NCBI RefSeq assembly: GCF_003013715.1
Contig: NC_072814.1
Coordinates: 1,550,001-1,614,000, forward strand
Direction of reading: 5' to 3'
Length of the DNA: 64,000 nucleotides
From: Candidozyma auris
Taxonomy: Eukaryota; Ascomycota; Pichiomycetes; Serinales; Metschnikowiaceae
The notes below the pieces were generated by a model that saw only the letters and a program-made list of their open reading frames with translations, was not told where the DNA came from and searched no databases. A program made the translations under genes and the position numbers. This document shows, in pieces, positions 1 to 9,154 of this stretch. The number at the start of each line of letters is the position of its first letter. The first letter of the stretch is position 1.

Positions 1-1
1 C

Positions 2-1060
2 TATTCAGCACAGCTTTTCCACAAGCTCACGGCAATTGACCAGTTTGCCTCGCTCTTCCAAGACCCCCACAGTACTTTACATTTTCTAGAGAAAGTGCCT
101 GAGGGTGAAGAGTCACTACGAACAAAAAGAACGCTTTTCGCGGCTCACGGCAACATCTTCTCTCTGCCTGGCTATGATAATTGGAACAACGTGGAAAAAA
201 GCATCCGTTTGTGTGTGGATTCCCAAGCAGATCTCTACGCTGTTGCAGCCGCCGCCATAGACGTCGGTAATTGCGTGAGGAGTGAAAAGGATCAGCAGAA
301 AATCACCAAACTTATAGAGGATACGGTGACGCTCGAAACGTTCATAGGTCTGCTCGTTCAGCGTCCGTTTGGCGACGTGGTCCAGCTCCAATGTGTCCAC
401 TGCTTCACCAACCTCATGCTGCAGCGCACAAGCAGCCTACTTGCAGCCAACTCCACGGCGTTGGCCCGTCTCAACAAAATTGTGCTCGACAATGGCCAAT
501 TCTACCCCGAGATCGCAAATCTCCTCTTCAAGTTCATGAAGAAACTCATCCGAGTCGCTTTTGTAGAAGCTGGCGGGGACTTGCTTGGGTGCAAACAAGT
601 GTGGGAACTCTATGCGGAAACCAACGCCGAGGGCCACCAAGAGGTGGTGTTCGCTTTGCTCCAAGCGCCAGAAGCAAAACACCTATTAATAGAAGAGGAC
701 GTTGGATGTGAGCTTCTTGCCGCCCTCTTTTCCGTCAACCAGCTGCAAGTGCAAGCCCATGTTTTGCTCGAGCAGCTCAAAGCCCAGGCGGTATTCTTCG
801 CCAGCGCCGCGGCATTTGTAGCGGCCTCTATAGACAGACCCCAGGTGGATAGCGCGATCGTCGAACCTTTTGCCAAATTCATGGAGTCGGTAAGTGGGGC
901 CATTGGGCAACAGGAGCCCCCAGAATCTGGAGGCAACATTGTGGCCAACAACTCCAAGTTCGTTGCGGCAAGCGCCCTTAACTTTTTCGAGGAATTGCTG
1001 CCTCTGATTGCCTGTTCCGCTGCCATAGAAACCTGTGAGCAGTTCCTCAGGTCGCACTGA
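2..1060 (+). CDS. BEM4: Bem4-like armadillo-type Rho GTPase regulator (5' partial)
   Basis: The frame is open from the left edge to a TGA at 1058-1060, so the N-terminal half lies outside the window; the first internal start-like codon is only a GTG. About 352 codons of helical, leucine/alanine-rich armadillo-like sequence are visible. The stretch around codons 75-140 (AAAAIDVGNCV, later TNLML) and a C-terminal ANNSKFVAASALNFFEEL block resemble the same positions of yeast Bem4, a SmgGDS-related protein that binds Rho-type GTPases in bud emergence and polarity. The match is from remembered family sequence and not from a search. Another SmgGDS/armadillo protein is the main alternative. Confidence 0.68.
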   Translation, partial: YSAQLFHKLTAIDQFASLFQDPHSTLHFLEKVPEGEESLRTKRTLFAAHGNIFSLPGYDNWNNVEKSIRLCVDSQADLYAVAAAAIDVGNCVRSEKDQQKITKLIEDTVTLETFIGLLVQRPFGDVVQLQCVHCFTNLMLQRTSSLLAANSTALARLNKIVLDNGQFYPEIANLLFKFMKKLIRVAFVEAGGDLLGCKQVWELYAETNAEGHQEVVFALLQAPEAKHLLIEEDVGCELLAALFSVNQLQVQAHVLLEQLKAQAVFFASAAAFVAASIDRPQVDSAIVEPFAKFMESVSGAIGQQEPPESGGNIVANNSKFVAASALNFFEELLPLIACSAAIETCEQFLRSH

Positions 1061-1256
1061 AACTGGTCTGGGGAGCTGTTCGTCGGGGCCACCACAGTGC
1101 TCGAAAAAAATGAATCTGCTTCGGGGCCGCGAGTACCCGCTACTTTTCCGAAGAACATCTCAGGCAGCGTCAATGCGGCACCGGAGTGCTTATAATACGT
1201 AGGGCGCCCCAGACTGAAATTTTTTTTTCAGTCTTCCACCTCCACAACTTATCGCC

Positions 1257-2495
1257 ATGACAGTTAGCTCTTTCTTTTCCCACGTCGAGAACGCTCCTGC
1301 CGACCCTATTGCCGAGCTCATGGAGATCTCGGCCAAAGACTCCAACCCAAACAAAATCGATGTGAGCATAGGAGTCTACAAGTCGGAGGAGGGCGACCCT
1401 CACTATGTGTTTCCCTGTGTGAAACAGGCAAAACAGATTTTGGCTGCGAAAGACCCTGGCCACTGCTACACCAACATGACAGGCATCCCTGCGTTCAGAC
1501 AGCTGTGCCAGAGAACGATTTTTGGCCAGAACCACGATAACGTGGTGTCTCTCCAGGCCATTTCCGGCTCCGGCTCGTTGCATTTTGCATTTGCTTTTCT
1601 CACCGGCTTTGTGGGGCTCAAGGACTACTATGTGGGTGTTCCTTCATGGGGCAACTACAAGGGCATGATTGAGCATGTTGGGGGCAACTTCCACAGTTAC
1701 AAATACTTTGACGAAAAAACCCGTGCGGTTGACTTTGATGCTACTTTGGAAGCGTTGAAAGAGGCTCCTGCCAAATCTGTTTTTGTTCTACAGGCAGTGT
1801 GCCACAACCCCACTGGGTGCGACTACACAAGAGACCAATGGCTGCAAATCATAGCATTGCTCAAAGAAAAAGATATCTTCGCCGTGTTTGACATTGCTTA
1901 CCAGGGTTTTGGTAGTGGCTCTGTAGACGAGGATGCTTGGGCCATCAGAGAAGCCTACGCGGCCAACCTTGAGTTCATGGTGTGCCAGAGCTTCTCCAAG
2001 AACATGGGCTTGTATTCGGAGAGAGCTGGCTGTCTCCATGTGGTGCTTCTGGACAGAAAGCTTGTGCCTAATGTGACGTCCCAATTGACTGCTCTAGCAA
2101 GACACGAGATCTCGTTTGCTCCTGCTTTTGGTGCTAGAGTGGCTACTCTCGTTCAAACGGACGAGCAGTTGCAGCAACAGTGGAAAGTGGATGTGGCTGA
2201 CGTTTACAACAGAATCAACAATGTCAGACACCAGATTGTTGAAAAACTCGGCAAGTTGCGGACCCCAGGTAACTGGGACCATGTGGTGAAGCAAAATGGG
2301 TTGTTTTGCTTCACTGGATTGACTCCTTTGCAAGTGCAAAAATTGATTCTGGAGCACTCCATCTACCTTACTGCCAACGGCAGAATCAACGTCGCTGGTC
2401 TCAACAATTCCAATTTGGATACATTTTGCAAGGCCGTTGACACTGTTGTTAGACAGTACCCATCGGAAGCAAAAACTACTTGTATAAATCTGTAA
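1257..2495 (+). CDS. AAT2: Aspartate aminotransferase (PLP class I), AAT2-like paralog
   Basis: 412 aa, starting at the ATG after a short leader; close to the usual fold-type I length of about 410-430. It interconverts aspartate/2-oxoglutarate and oxaloacetate/glutamate. Visible family blocks are HNPTG near residue 185, D.AYQGF near 215, the CQSFSKNMG segment near 245 carrying the PLP lysine, SERAG just after, and a GNWDHV-FxFTGL block near 340. There is no presequence, so it is probably cytosolic. The C-terminus reads CINL (CINS if CTG is Ser), not a standard peroxisomal SKL. CTG-clade yeasts carry several AAT copies and this one is fairly divergent, so the exact paralog is uncertain. It converges on the zinc-finger gene 105 bp away. 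Confidence 0.85.
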   Translation: MTVSSFFSHVENAPADPIAELMEISAKDSNPNKIDVSIGVYKSEEGDPHYVFPCVKQAKQILAAKDPGHCYTNMTGIPAFRQLCQRTIFGQNHDNVVSLQAISGSGSLHFAFAFLTGFVGLKDYYVGVPSWGNYKGMIEHVGGNFHSYKYFDEKTRAVDFDATLEALKEAPAKSVFVLQAVCHNPTGCDYTRDQWLQIIALLKEKDIFAVFDIAYQGFGSGSVDEDAWAIREAYAANLEFMVCQSFSKNMGLYSERAGCLHVVLLDRKLVPNVTSQLTALARHEISFAPAFGARVATLVQTDEQLQQQWKVDVADVYNRINNVRHQIVEKLGKLRTPGNWDHVVKQNGLFCFTGLTPLQVQKLILEHSIYLTANGRINVAGLNNSNLDTFCKAVDTVVRQYPSEAKTTCINL

Positions 2496-2600
2496 GAATA
2501 ATGCATACTATTACTAACACTCTATAGATGTGATCGTGACATTAGCAAATGAAAATATGTGATAATTTGCCTGGATGCTTGATAAGTACGGTAAGGAGCC

Positions 2601-4640
2601 TCATAAATTTTTGTGGTGGATCTTCTTAAGATGTGCTTTCAAATTATCCTTTCTGTTGAAGCGACGACCGCAATTCGGCTCTTCACATTGAAAGGGTTTC
2701 TCGCTCGAGTGGCTCTTCAAATGACGTTTGACATGCTCTGGCCGCTGAAATCGTGCTAGACACAAGGGACACTTGTGCTTCTTCTTTGGATCGTAAACCT
2801 CCTCCTCTTGTTTCTTGACAAAGATAGGGCGTTTGTTCTCCGACTGAAGAATGCTCTCCGCAAACTTGGCAATATCCTCAGTAGTAGCTGCCTTTTGAAT
2901 TTGTGAAGCCGTAGGGTACGTCTGAGGCACCTTTTTGTTTAGCTTCTTGGCAGCAGCACTGGCCAAGGTTTGGCGAGGCTTCGAAGTCAGCGAGCCTCTT
3001 GATCTGGAAGACAGGGGTTCTTGGCTCTCAATGGGGGGCATTAACCTACTTGAAGTCTTAGGAGGCAGGGGTGATGCGTGGTTTCCGCTGCTGGCGTTGG
3101 TGATGGACGCGAGGTCCATCGATGCTGGGTACGACTTCAAATATGAATCGTTGTGGTCTGGAACAACGAGCAGAGCCAGTAACAAGTCAACAGATGCAGA
3201 TTTGGAGTAGGAGTTACCTGAAGACAGGTCTTTTCTCGGAGACCTTCCAGAAGAAGATGCGTCTGGGGTAGAGTCGGTGAACACATTGCCCAAGTCCTTT
3301 GAAGATTTTCCCGCTCTTTGTTTCATCAACTGAGACATTCTTTGTTCAGCAAAAGACGTGAAAGATTTAGCTTTCCTCAACTGTTTACAAGCATCATCTT
3401 CTTGATCCTCGATGGTGATGGAATCGAGAGTATCATTACGACGAAGCGGCGCCATGCCGGGACGAGCGCTCAGGTTCAGGCTGGACGCAACACTCAAATC
3501 GTTCAGGCTCAAGTTAGATGGGAATGCCAGGGCAGCCAGGCCCATGGCCAGGCTCAGAGACTCAAGCAACGAGCCGCCGAAGCTTCGATTATGAGAGATG
3601 GGGGTAAAAAATTGAGATGCCATGCTGCTGTGATCTCTTCCTGCTGGAGTGTTCAAAGGCGTGGCGTCGTGATCACTTAAATGGCCACTACCAACGCCGG
3701 GAGATACAAACTCGTTGTGGAAAGGGTTTGCCTCGCTAAGGTTAATGCCGTGAAAATGCTGAGAGGTGGAAGCGGTGAGGTGGCCCGAGGGAGTTTGGGC
3801 GGATGATAATGCAAGGTTGGAGGCGTTGGAGGTACCCTTCATGTTGGCAACGGTGGCCAACAAATGCGCTGACGAGGGCTCCAAGCTGGCTCTCAGGCGG
3901 TTTCTTCTATGGGTTTTCCCGATCGGAGTCTTGCCGACTTTGGTATGAGTCAATGGAGACACATGGGTGCCACCACGTAGAGGAGTGGTATATAGGTTTG
4001 TATGGGAAGAAACAGACAGAGACTTGTGTCTGCGGCCAGGAGTGGCCGTCTGCATTGCTGAATGAGGCGAGTCTAGTAACAGAGGGTTCGACACCAGCAG
4101 CAGTAACTGAGGCATCAGGTCAGACAGCAGCTGGAGAGTGTTTGACGAGTGGGAGTGGGCAAACGTTCCCGAGGGAGGTTCAGCAGCGTTCGACACCAAT
4201 GACGCCAGATGCTTATGGAAAGAACGCTTATAAGCTGTGTCGTCCAACGAGATATTTCTCGAGTGGTTGAAGTTAGTTCTGGAATTCTGCAGTAGGTAGA
4301 ACGGCGCCAGAAGCGGTCTATCGACGGAAAAGTGTTTGGAGTGCCCCATTTCAGCCGGATCAGGCATGTGCTTATGGTCATCCAAGTCGAACTCCAACGT
4401 CAGGTCGTAGACGAAGTCAGTGGCCATATCTGTGGAAAAGTCCAAGCCGTCGTACACGTTGGGCAGCCCCTGGTAGTCTTTTGAAGGGGGAACGACCTCC
4501 AGATCCGAAAAGTCCAAGTCGTTCTCCAAATTCGGGAGGTTTGTTAGCGTGTCCGAGTTGGCGTAAGGGTTGTGCTGCTGATGTGGCTGCTGATGCGGGT
4601 GGTGATGCTGGGAGGGAGAGCTCATAAGGTAATTTTCCAT
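2601..4640 (-). CDS. C2H2 zinc-finger transcription factor, BrlA/Msn2-like DNA-binding end
   Basis: 679 aa. Two C2H2 fingers occupy the extreme C-terminus: finger 1 uses C624, C627, H640, H644 and finger 2 uses C652, C657, H670, H675, joined by a canonical SEKPFQC linker. The finger pattern RPEHVKRH...RKDNLKAH resembles the stress/development class (BrlA, Msn2/Com2). The rest is low-complexity: a His/Gln-rich N-terminus, an acidic segment around 40-90 that could activate transcription, and long Ser/Asn-rich stretches. It is probably a nuclear sequence-specific regulator. I cannot assign the ortholog. The unusually long 2.4-kb upstream region suggests complex control, as for morphogenesis or stress regulators. 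Confidence 0.85.
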   Translation of the reverse strand: MENYLMSSPSQHHHPHQQPHQQHNPYANSDTLTNLPNLENDLDFSDLEVVPPSKDYQGLPNVYDGLDFSTDMATDFVYDLTLEFDLDDHKHMPDPAEMGHSKHFSVDRPLLAPFYLLQNSRTNFNHSRNISLDDTAYKRSFHKHLASLVSNAAEPPSGTFAHSHSSNTLQLLSDLMPQLLLLVSNPLLLDSPHSAMQTATPGRRHKSLSVSSHTNLYTTPLRGGTHVSPLTHTKVGKTPIGKTHRRNRLRASLEPSSAHLLATVANMKGTSNASNLALSSAQTPSGHLTASTSQHFHGINLSEANPFHNEFVSPGVGSGHLSDHDATPLNTPAGRDHSSMASQFFTPISHNRSFGGSLLESLSLAMGLAALAFPSNLSLNDLSVASSLNLSARPGMAPLRRNDTLDSITIEDQEDDACKQLRKAKSFTSFAEQRMSQLMKQRAGKSSKDLGNVFTDSTPDASSSGRSPRKDLSSGNSYSKSASVDLLLALLVVPDHNDSYLKSYPASMDLASITNASSGNHASPLPPKTSSRLMPPIESQEPLSSRSRGSLTSKPRQTLASAAAKKLNKKVPQTYPTASQIQKAATTEDIAKFAESILQSENKRPIFVKKQEEEVYDPKKKHKCPLCLARFQRPEHVKRHLKSHSSEKPFQCEEPNCGRRFNRKDNLKAHLKKIHHKNL

Positions 4641-5422
4641 GGTGTGGCCATGGGTGACGAAGTGGAAGGAGGAGGGGGTTGTGTTGAACGAGGTGGGAAA
4701 CAGTCAAGGATGGAACCGTTGACGACAGTAGCGACTGGAGGGGACTGAAAAGTGACGGGTTGGAGCGGTGAAAATAAATAAAAAAAAGAAGCCGGCACGA
4801 AACGAAGTGAAGATAATAAAAAATAGCAAGAGGAGCAAAGGGAACAGTAGCCAGAGGTAATCTGGGAGTAGTGACTTTCGGGGGGCTTGTGGTGTGGGTT
4901 TTCCTTTTTTTTTTTAGGACACTGGTTCAATGGTTTTCCTATAGAGGGGAAAATAGCGAGACATGCCAGAGAGCGGCCCAGAAAACGCACACAAAAAAAG
5001 CAGGGCATAAAAGAAAAAAAAATAGCCCAAGCACTGAGCGAGGCACCAGTGGAATAGTTACCAAAAACGTGAGCAATTACTCGAGAGACGGAATTGAAGT
5101 GGAAAATTCACCTTCCAAATCAATGTTTCTTCGTCGCCGGTCCAAATATAGAAGCGGATCGCTACGGACCACGTCTCGAGCCGTGGATCAAGAAAGCGCT
5201 CGCTGGGCGGGCGCAACAGGGTTCTGGCGGGCGGGGCGTGAACAAGAATCAAGGACAAAGAACGTTTGAGGAGGAGGAGCCCTAGGCCATTTTCCGGGGA
5301 AACCGCCTGAGGCAAAGCGTGATCACATTATGGAGGTGTGCTTTTTATTTTTATTTTTTTTTTTTTGTTGTAGTTGTTGCAGCTTTTCCAATTGGCTGTG
5401 GTGGCCTTGTGATGTGCACTTG

Positions 5423-5440
5423 TTGCAGCCATTTTACCCG
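5423..5440 (-). promoter_or_regulatory. TGGCTGCAA motif abutting a Reb1-like site
   Basis: TTGCAGCCAT at 5423-5432 is followed one base later by TTACCCG at 5434-5440, the consensus bound by the general regulatory factor Reb1 in yeasts. It lies about 780 bp upstream of the zinc-finger start codon. Confidence 0.5.
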
Positions 5441-5976
5441 GTGACCTCTTTTTGTGTAGGCGCTCGAGAGACACTGGGGAGGCTGGACCGAGCGCTGCGA
5501 CTGAATGCTCAGGGCTGTGGAATCCGTGCAACATTCCTTCAAGAAACGCCTGTGTCAGGGAAATACGAGAAGGCGTGACAAGAGAGATTGCATTGTGTAT
5601 TTTTTTTTTCTTTATTTCATTTTATTTTTTTTTATTTTGCTGTCGCCAATTGCTTGTGTTTTTTGTTTGTGGCTTGATCAAGGCTGTGCTGGGCGACTTG
5701 CTCAGGATCAGGCTGACTGCCTCTGCCTCTGCCTCTGGAGAGTGGAAATTTACTGCGGCCGCGAATTGGCAGCGTCATGGAAATCTTCTTCTGCCGCTGG
5801 CAATGGATTCGCGCTGGCTCGGGTTCAGAATGTCTCCTGGCGGTGGTGGTCTTTTTTTTTTGGCGCGAGAAGAAATCAGACGCGTCCCCAGATAGTGATT
5901 TGGCAGGTACTGCAGACAACACGCGTGTCGCAGAACACCACAACGAACGCGTTCCATGCCCTTGCAAGAAGCACCC

Positions 5977-6020
5977 TCACGCCAGCGTCACGCCAGCGTC
6001 ACGCCAGCGCCACGCCAGCG
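5977..6020 (+). repeat. 11-bp tandem repeat, four copies
   Basis: Four head-to-tail copies of TCACGCCAGCG at 5977, 5988, 5999 and 6010; the fourth has one T-to-C change. It sits in noncoding DNA upstream of the zinc-finger gene. Confidence 0.95.
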
Positions 6021-7091
6021 GCCCCAATGACGCACTTCGAATTGAATTTAATGGCAGCGTGTTGCTGTGATTTGCTATGCATCAAAAGCCTCCCACCCTC
6101 TCCTCAACGTAAACTCACTAAGCTTCTACACCACGAGGGTCCTCATGCACCTTGCAGTGACATCCATGCATAGAACTCTGCACAAGGGCTCGCTTACAGC
6201 CCATGCGCCAGGGCTTCACACACACCCATTGCCGTGGGATATTAATGTATCCAGCTAAGAATGACCCTTCATTGGGGAAATTGTTTCCATTGTTACTTGT
6301 GCTGCCTGTTTGTATGTGTCGGTACCTCCTTTAAGCTCACTATTGGACTTGGTATTTGAATCTGGATAATCAGCATCTCGCACAATAGCTTGAACTGGGT
6401 ACACGGCAAGGAAGCTTAGAATCTCTTGTATGCTTCGACATGAGAGTCGCTTTTACACAGCAAGCATCCTTGCCTTTCATCTTAATCCTTGGAAAAACCC
6501 AGCAGTAAGGGGCTCCACGTCAGGCCATGCAGAAACGGCATTTTACGGCATTTTCTGCTGTATCATCTTCACTTGCAAGTGTGCATCGTATCCCATAAGT
6601 TGAATCGACGCTCACTTTGGCAAATAAATTGCTTTAATTTATACTGCACCTCCATGATTCTGGTCATTGCCTTGGCCACAACTAACTTCTTACTCTCCAT
6701 TCCCTCACAGCAACTTACGCTCCATTTCTCCCATGGTCCTTTGCTGTAAGCTGATGCCAAGTTGCGGTTTTGAGCACTCTCATGATGATAGTTTGACTCT
6801 GCTCATGCCGCTTATATCCTGCTTTTCCATAATGCAAAGGAAGGTTCCGCTTTTGCTGATGCACATTTTCCGTTGCCACACGAGACGGTTAACGTATGAG
6901 GAAAGGAGAGGGTCTGTGTTTGGTTTCAGGCGTCTCGTCTAAGGCCAAGTGGGTCTCCATATATAGCTAGGCGCACCGTCTAAGCCCGTGTGGACCTTGA
7001 AGAGCTTAAAGCTTACCGCCTTCCATGAAGCTATTTTCTCTACAAAACAAACCTCTAAATACTAATTTTATTCGGTGGCTAAACACATAAC

Positions 7092-8087
7092 TTATGGGTT
7101 CTGCTTGACAAAGTCAACACCCTTCTTGATGTTGCCAATCAAGGTCTCCTTGGCCTTCTTGATCAAGCCCTCCTCGTAGTCGGACAACTCGCCCAAACCG
7201 TGCACCTTCTCGGCACCCTGTGGGCCCAAAGTCACCTTGGAGGAGAAGAAGTCAACACCCTCGTCCTTGAACAATGGGGAGTCGACGAAAGATGGCTCAA
7301 CAACGTCGGTCTCACCGGCCAAACCGTCCAAGACGGCACCAGCGAATCTGGCACCAGCCTGGGCCATGGACAAAGTGGCAGAACCAGCACCGTCCTTGGC
7401 CTTGACAACCTCGTCACCACCAAACTGGATTCTGTGGACCAAAGCGTCTCTGGTCTCGGTGTCCAAGTCCTTGTGCTTGGTCTGAGACAACAATGGCACA
7501 ATGGTGACACCAGAGTGACCACCAACAACGGTGATCTTCTCGTTGACAGGGTTAGTGCCAGCAACCTCGGAGGCGAATCTGGAGGCTCTCAAGACGTCCA
7601 AAGTGGTGACACCAAACAACTTCTTAGGGTTGTAGACACCCTTGGACTTGAGCACCTCGGCAACAATTGGCACGGTGGAGTTGACAGGGTTGGAGATGAT
7701 ACAGAGAGCAGCGTTTGGAGCGTAGTCAGCAGCAGCCTTGGCCAAGTCTCTGACAATAGAGGCGTTGGTGTTGAACAAGTCGTCTCTGGTCATACCAGGC
7801 TTTCTTGGGACACCAGCAGGAATGACAATCACGTCAGAGCCGGTCAAAGCCTCCTCCAAAGAGTCTGGGTTGTAGCCCTTGACGGTGGAGTTGGTTGGGA
7901 CATGGGAAACGTCGGCGGCAACACCAGGGGCACCCTTCAAGTCGTAGAGGGCCAAGTCGGTAACCTTGTGGTTCAACTTCATCAAGAGCGACAAAGGCTG
8001 GCCAATGCCACCGCCGGCGCCGAGAATGGCCACCTTGTAGGCCTGGGAAGCGGAAGAAGAGAAAGATCTAGCAGAAACCTTGAACAT
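7092..8087 (-). CDS. MDH1: Mitochondrial malate dehydrogenase
   Basis: 331 aa from the second in-frame ATG ([12 protein letters not shown]); this start gives an Arg/Ser-rich amphipathic presequence and the normal Mdh1 length, while the upstream extension is leader sequence. It oxidises malate to oxaloacetate with NAD in the matrix TCA cycle. The nucleotide-binding [13 protein letters not shown] follows the presequence, then [17 protein letters not shown] with the substrate arginines, [11 protein letters not shown], and GGHSG with the catalytic His. I found no CTG codon in roughly the first two thirds of the frame read from its 3' end. A TATA box (8141-8148) and a CCAAT box (8207-8211) lie upstream. 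Confidence 0.97.
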   Translation of the reverse strand: MFKVSARSFSSSASQAYKVAILGAGGGIGQPLSLLMKLNHKVTDLALYDLKGAPGVAADVSHVPTNSTVKGYNPDSLEEALTGSDVIVIPAGVPRKPGMTRDDLFNTNASIVRDLAKAAADYAPNAALCIISNPVNSTVPIVAEVLKSKGVYNPKKLFGVTTLDVLRASRFASEVAGTNPVNEKITVVGGHSGVTIVPLLSQTKHKDLDTETRDALVHRIQFGGDEVVKAKDGAGSATLSMAQAGARFAGAVLDGLAGETDVVEPSFVDSPLFKDEGVDFFSSKVTLGPQGAEKVHGLGELSDYEEGLIKKAKETLIGNIKKGVDFVKQNP

Positions 8088-8140
8088 GACGAATAGGTAG
8101 TAATTGAGGTCTGGGGTAAGTTGAGTGAAAATTGCTCGCA

Positions 8141-8211
8141 CTTATATATTTCGGCACGGGCTGGCACGGGATAGTGTGAAAACCGCACTGGAGCACACGG
8201 CGTGGGCCAAT
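8141..8211 (-). promoter_or_regulatory. MDH1 core promoter: TATA and CCAAT boxes
   Basis: On the minus strand TATATAAG (8141-8148) lies about 55 bp upstream of the MDH1 ATG. A CCAAT box (plus-strand CCAATCAG, 8207-8214) lies about 120 bp upstream and fits Hap2/3/5 binding, which is known to control respiratory genes. Confidence 0.6.
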
Positions 8212-9000
8212 CAGCGCGAGCCATTCTGGGCACCCTCAACCGACCCCGATCCATGCCGACATCGATATATCTCAAGAAATTGACTGAAAGCGTTGGGTTA
8301 TGGACGATTATACGAGAGCGGGCCTCATTTGTGATGTTTGCCTCGTTTTTCCTGGGTCAATTGCGTGATCGAGTGCTGGGTAGTTTGAGTCCACACTGGT
8401 GAACGAATGAGATTTCGCACCGGACATAATCTGGGGTTGAGGGCTTGACAGCCATGTGGGTGGGAAATAATCCAGACAGAAAGAAGGAGACTTCGAAGAT
8501 GACGGCTAACTTCGAAACTTGATCTGGGTTGTAGTACATCGCTGAGCAATTCTCATCCATTGCTTGTTCCAACCTTGATGAATTGCACGGTTTGAAATGT
8601 AGGGTTCCTAGCCCTCGAACAAGGAGTTGGGGCTACACAGTTGCAAGGACGTCAAGAATCGCTTACGAAGTTATCCAATTGTGCTGAAATTTGAAAGCGT
8701 GAGATCACTCAGATGTTTATTTTTGAGCAGTGAGTGTTCTTCTACATTTGTGTTGCACGTTCATGGGTCTTTGGACTGATTTGCTGAACTTGCGAAAAGT
8801 CTGCAAATTTCAACAGTATGAATTGAATTTCAAAGTCATTTATGGCTCAAATGGGACCGCCAGTAGCTTGTGGTTTCTAGAAGCAAGTGAAAACGATGGT
8901 GTTCTTGCAATTTCGCGAAGAGTACATGTTTAAGTAGTTAGTGTGAGTACCAGAGAATAACCCATGAGGGAATTTTTTAAAGATCTATTATGTACAGCGC
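8212..9000. other. Intergenic DNA between MDH1 and tRNA-Thr
   Basis: About 790 bp with no credible ORF, repeat or RNA gene that I can recognise. Confidence 0.6.
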
Positions 9001-9073
9001 GCATTTATGGCCAAGTTGGTAAGGCACCTCACTAGTAATGAGGAGATCGTCAGTTCGAATCTGGCTGAAGGCA
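9001..9073 (+). tRNA. tRNA-Thr (anticodon AGT)
   Basis: A 73-nt cloverleaf including the encoded discriminator A. The D arm is GGCCAAGTTGGTAAGGC, the anticodon stem-loop CCTCACTAGTAATGAGG holds AGT, and the T arm is GTCAG-TTCGAAT-CTGGC. Seven T residues (9074-9080) follow as a Pol III terminator. The acceptor stem GCATTTA / TGAAGGC pairs except for A3 opposite G70. It closely resembles yeast tRNA-Thr(AGU). It lies only 81 bp upstream of the TFC1 start codon on the same strand. Confidence 0.93.
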
Positions 9074-9154
9074 TTTTTTTGCGCTTCAAGTCTCTATTTA
9101 CCTACACACCGTGAATCCAAGTTCACATCATCTATTTTTTTTGAATTGCCCATC

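Larger units (their letters stand above)
4641..7091. other. Long intergenic region upstream of the zinc-finger gene
   Basis: About 2.45 kb without a convincing gene; the ORFs here are low-complexity and poly-T derived. It contains many T/A runs, a hexamer CCTCTG run near 5725, a Reb1-like TTACCCG site (5434-5440) touching a TTGCAGCCAT motif (5423-5432), and an 11-bp tandem repeat (5977-6020). Since the downstream MDH1 gene ends here, most of it is probably promoter and 5' leader of the zinc-finger gene. Nothing recognisable was seen in 6100-7090. Confidence 0.6.

Noticed and set aside
2492..2527. Possible 36-nt intron spanning the aminotransferase stop codon (GTAAGA...TACTAAC...TAG)
   Set aside because: Branch and acceptor look good, but the donor is non-consensus and the intron would be too short; the spliced tail (LCDRDISK) gives no targeting signal.
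5505..6173. 222-aa ORF upstream of the zinc-finger gene
   Set aside because: Translates poly-T (Phe runs) and simple repeats, with no family resemblance.
7200..8096. 298-aa ORF antisense to MDH1
   Set aside because: It mirrors the strong codon bias of a highly expressed gene; no family signature and MDH1 is certain on the other strand.
9038..9154. Extended N-terminus for TFC1
   Set aside because: It would start inside tRNA-Thr and translate through the Pol III terminator.
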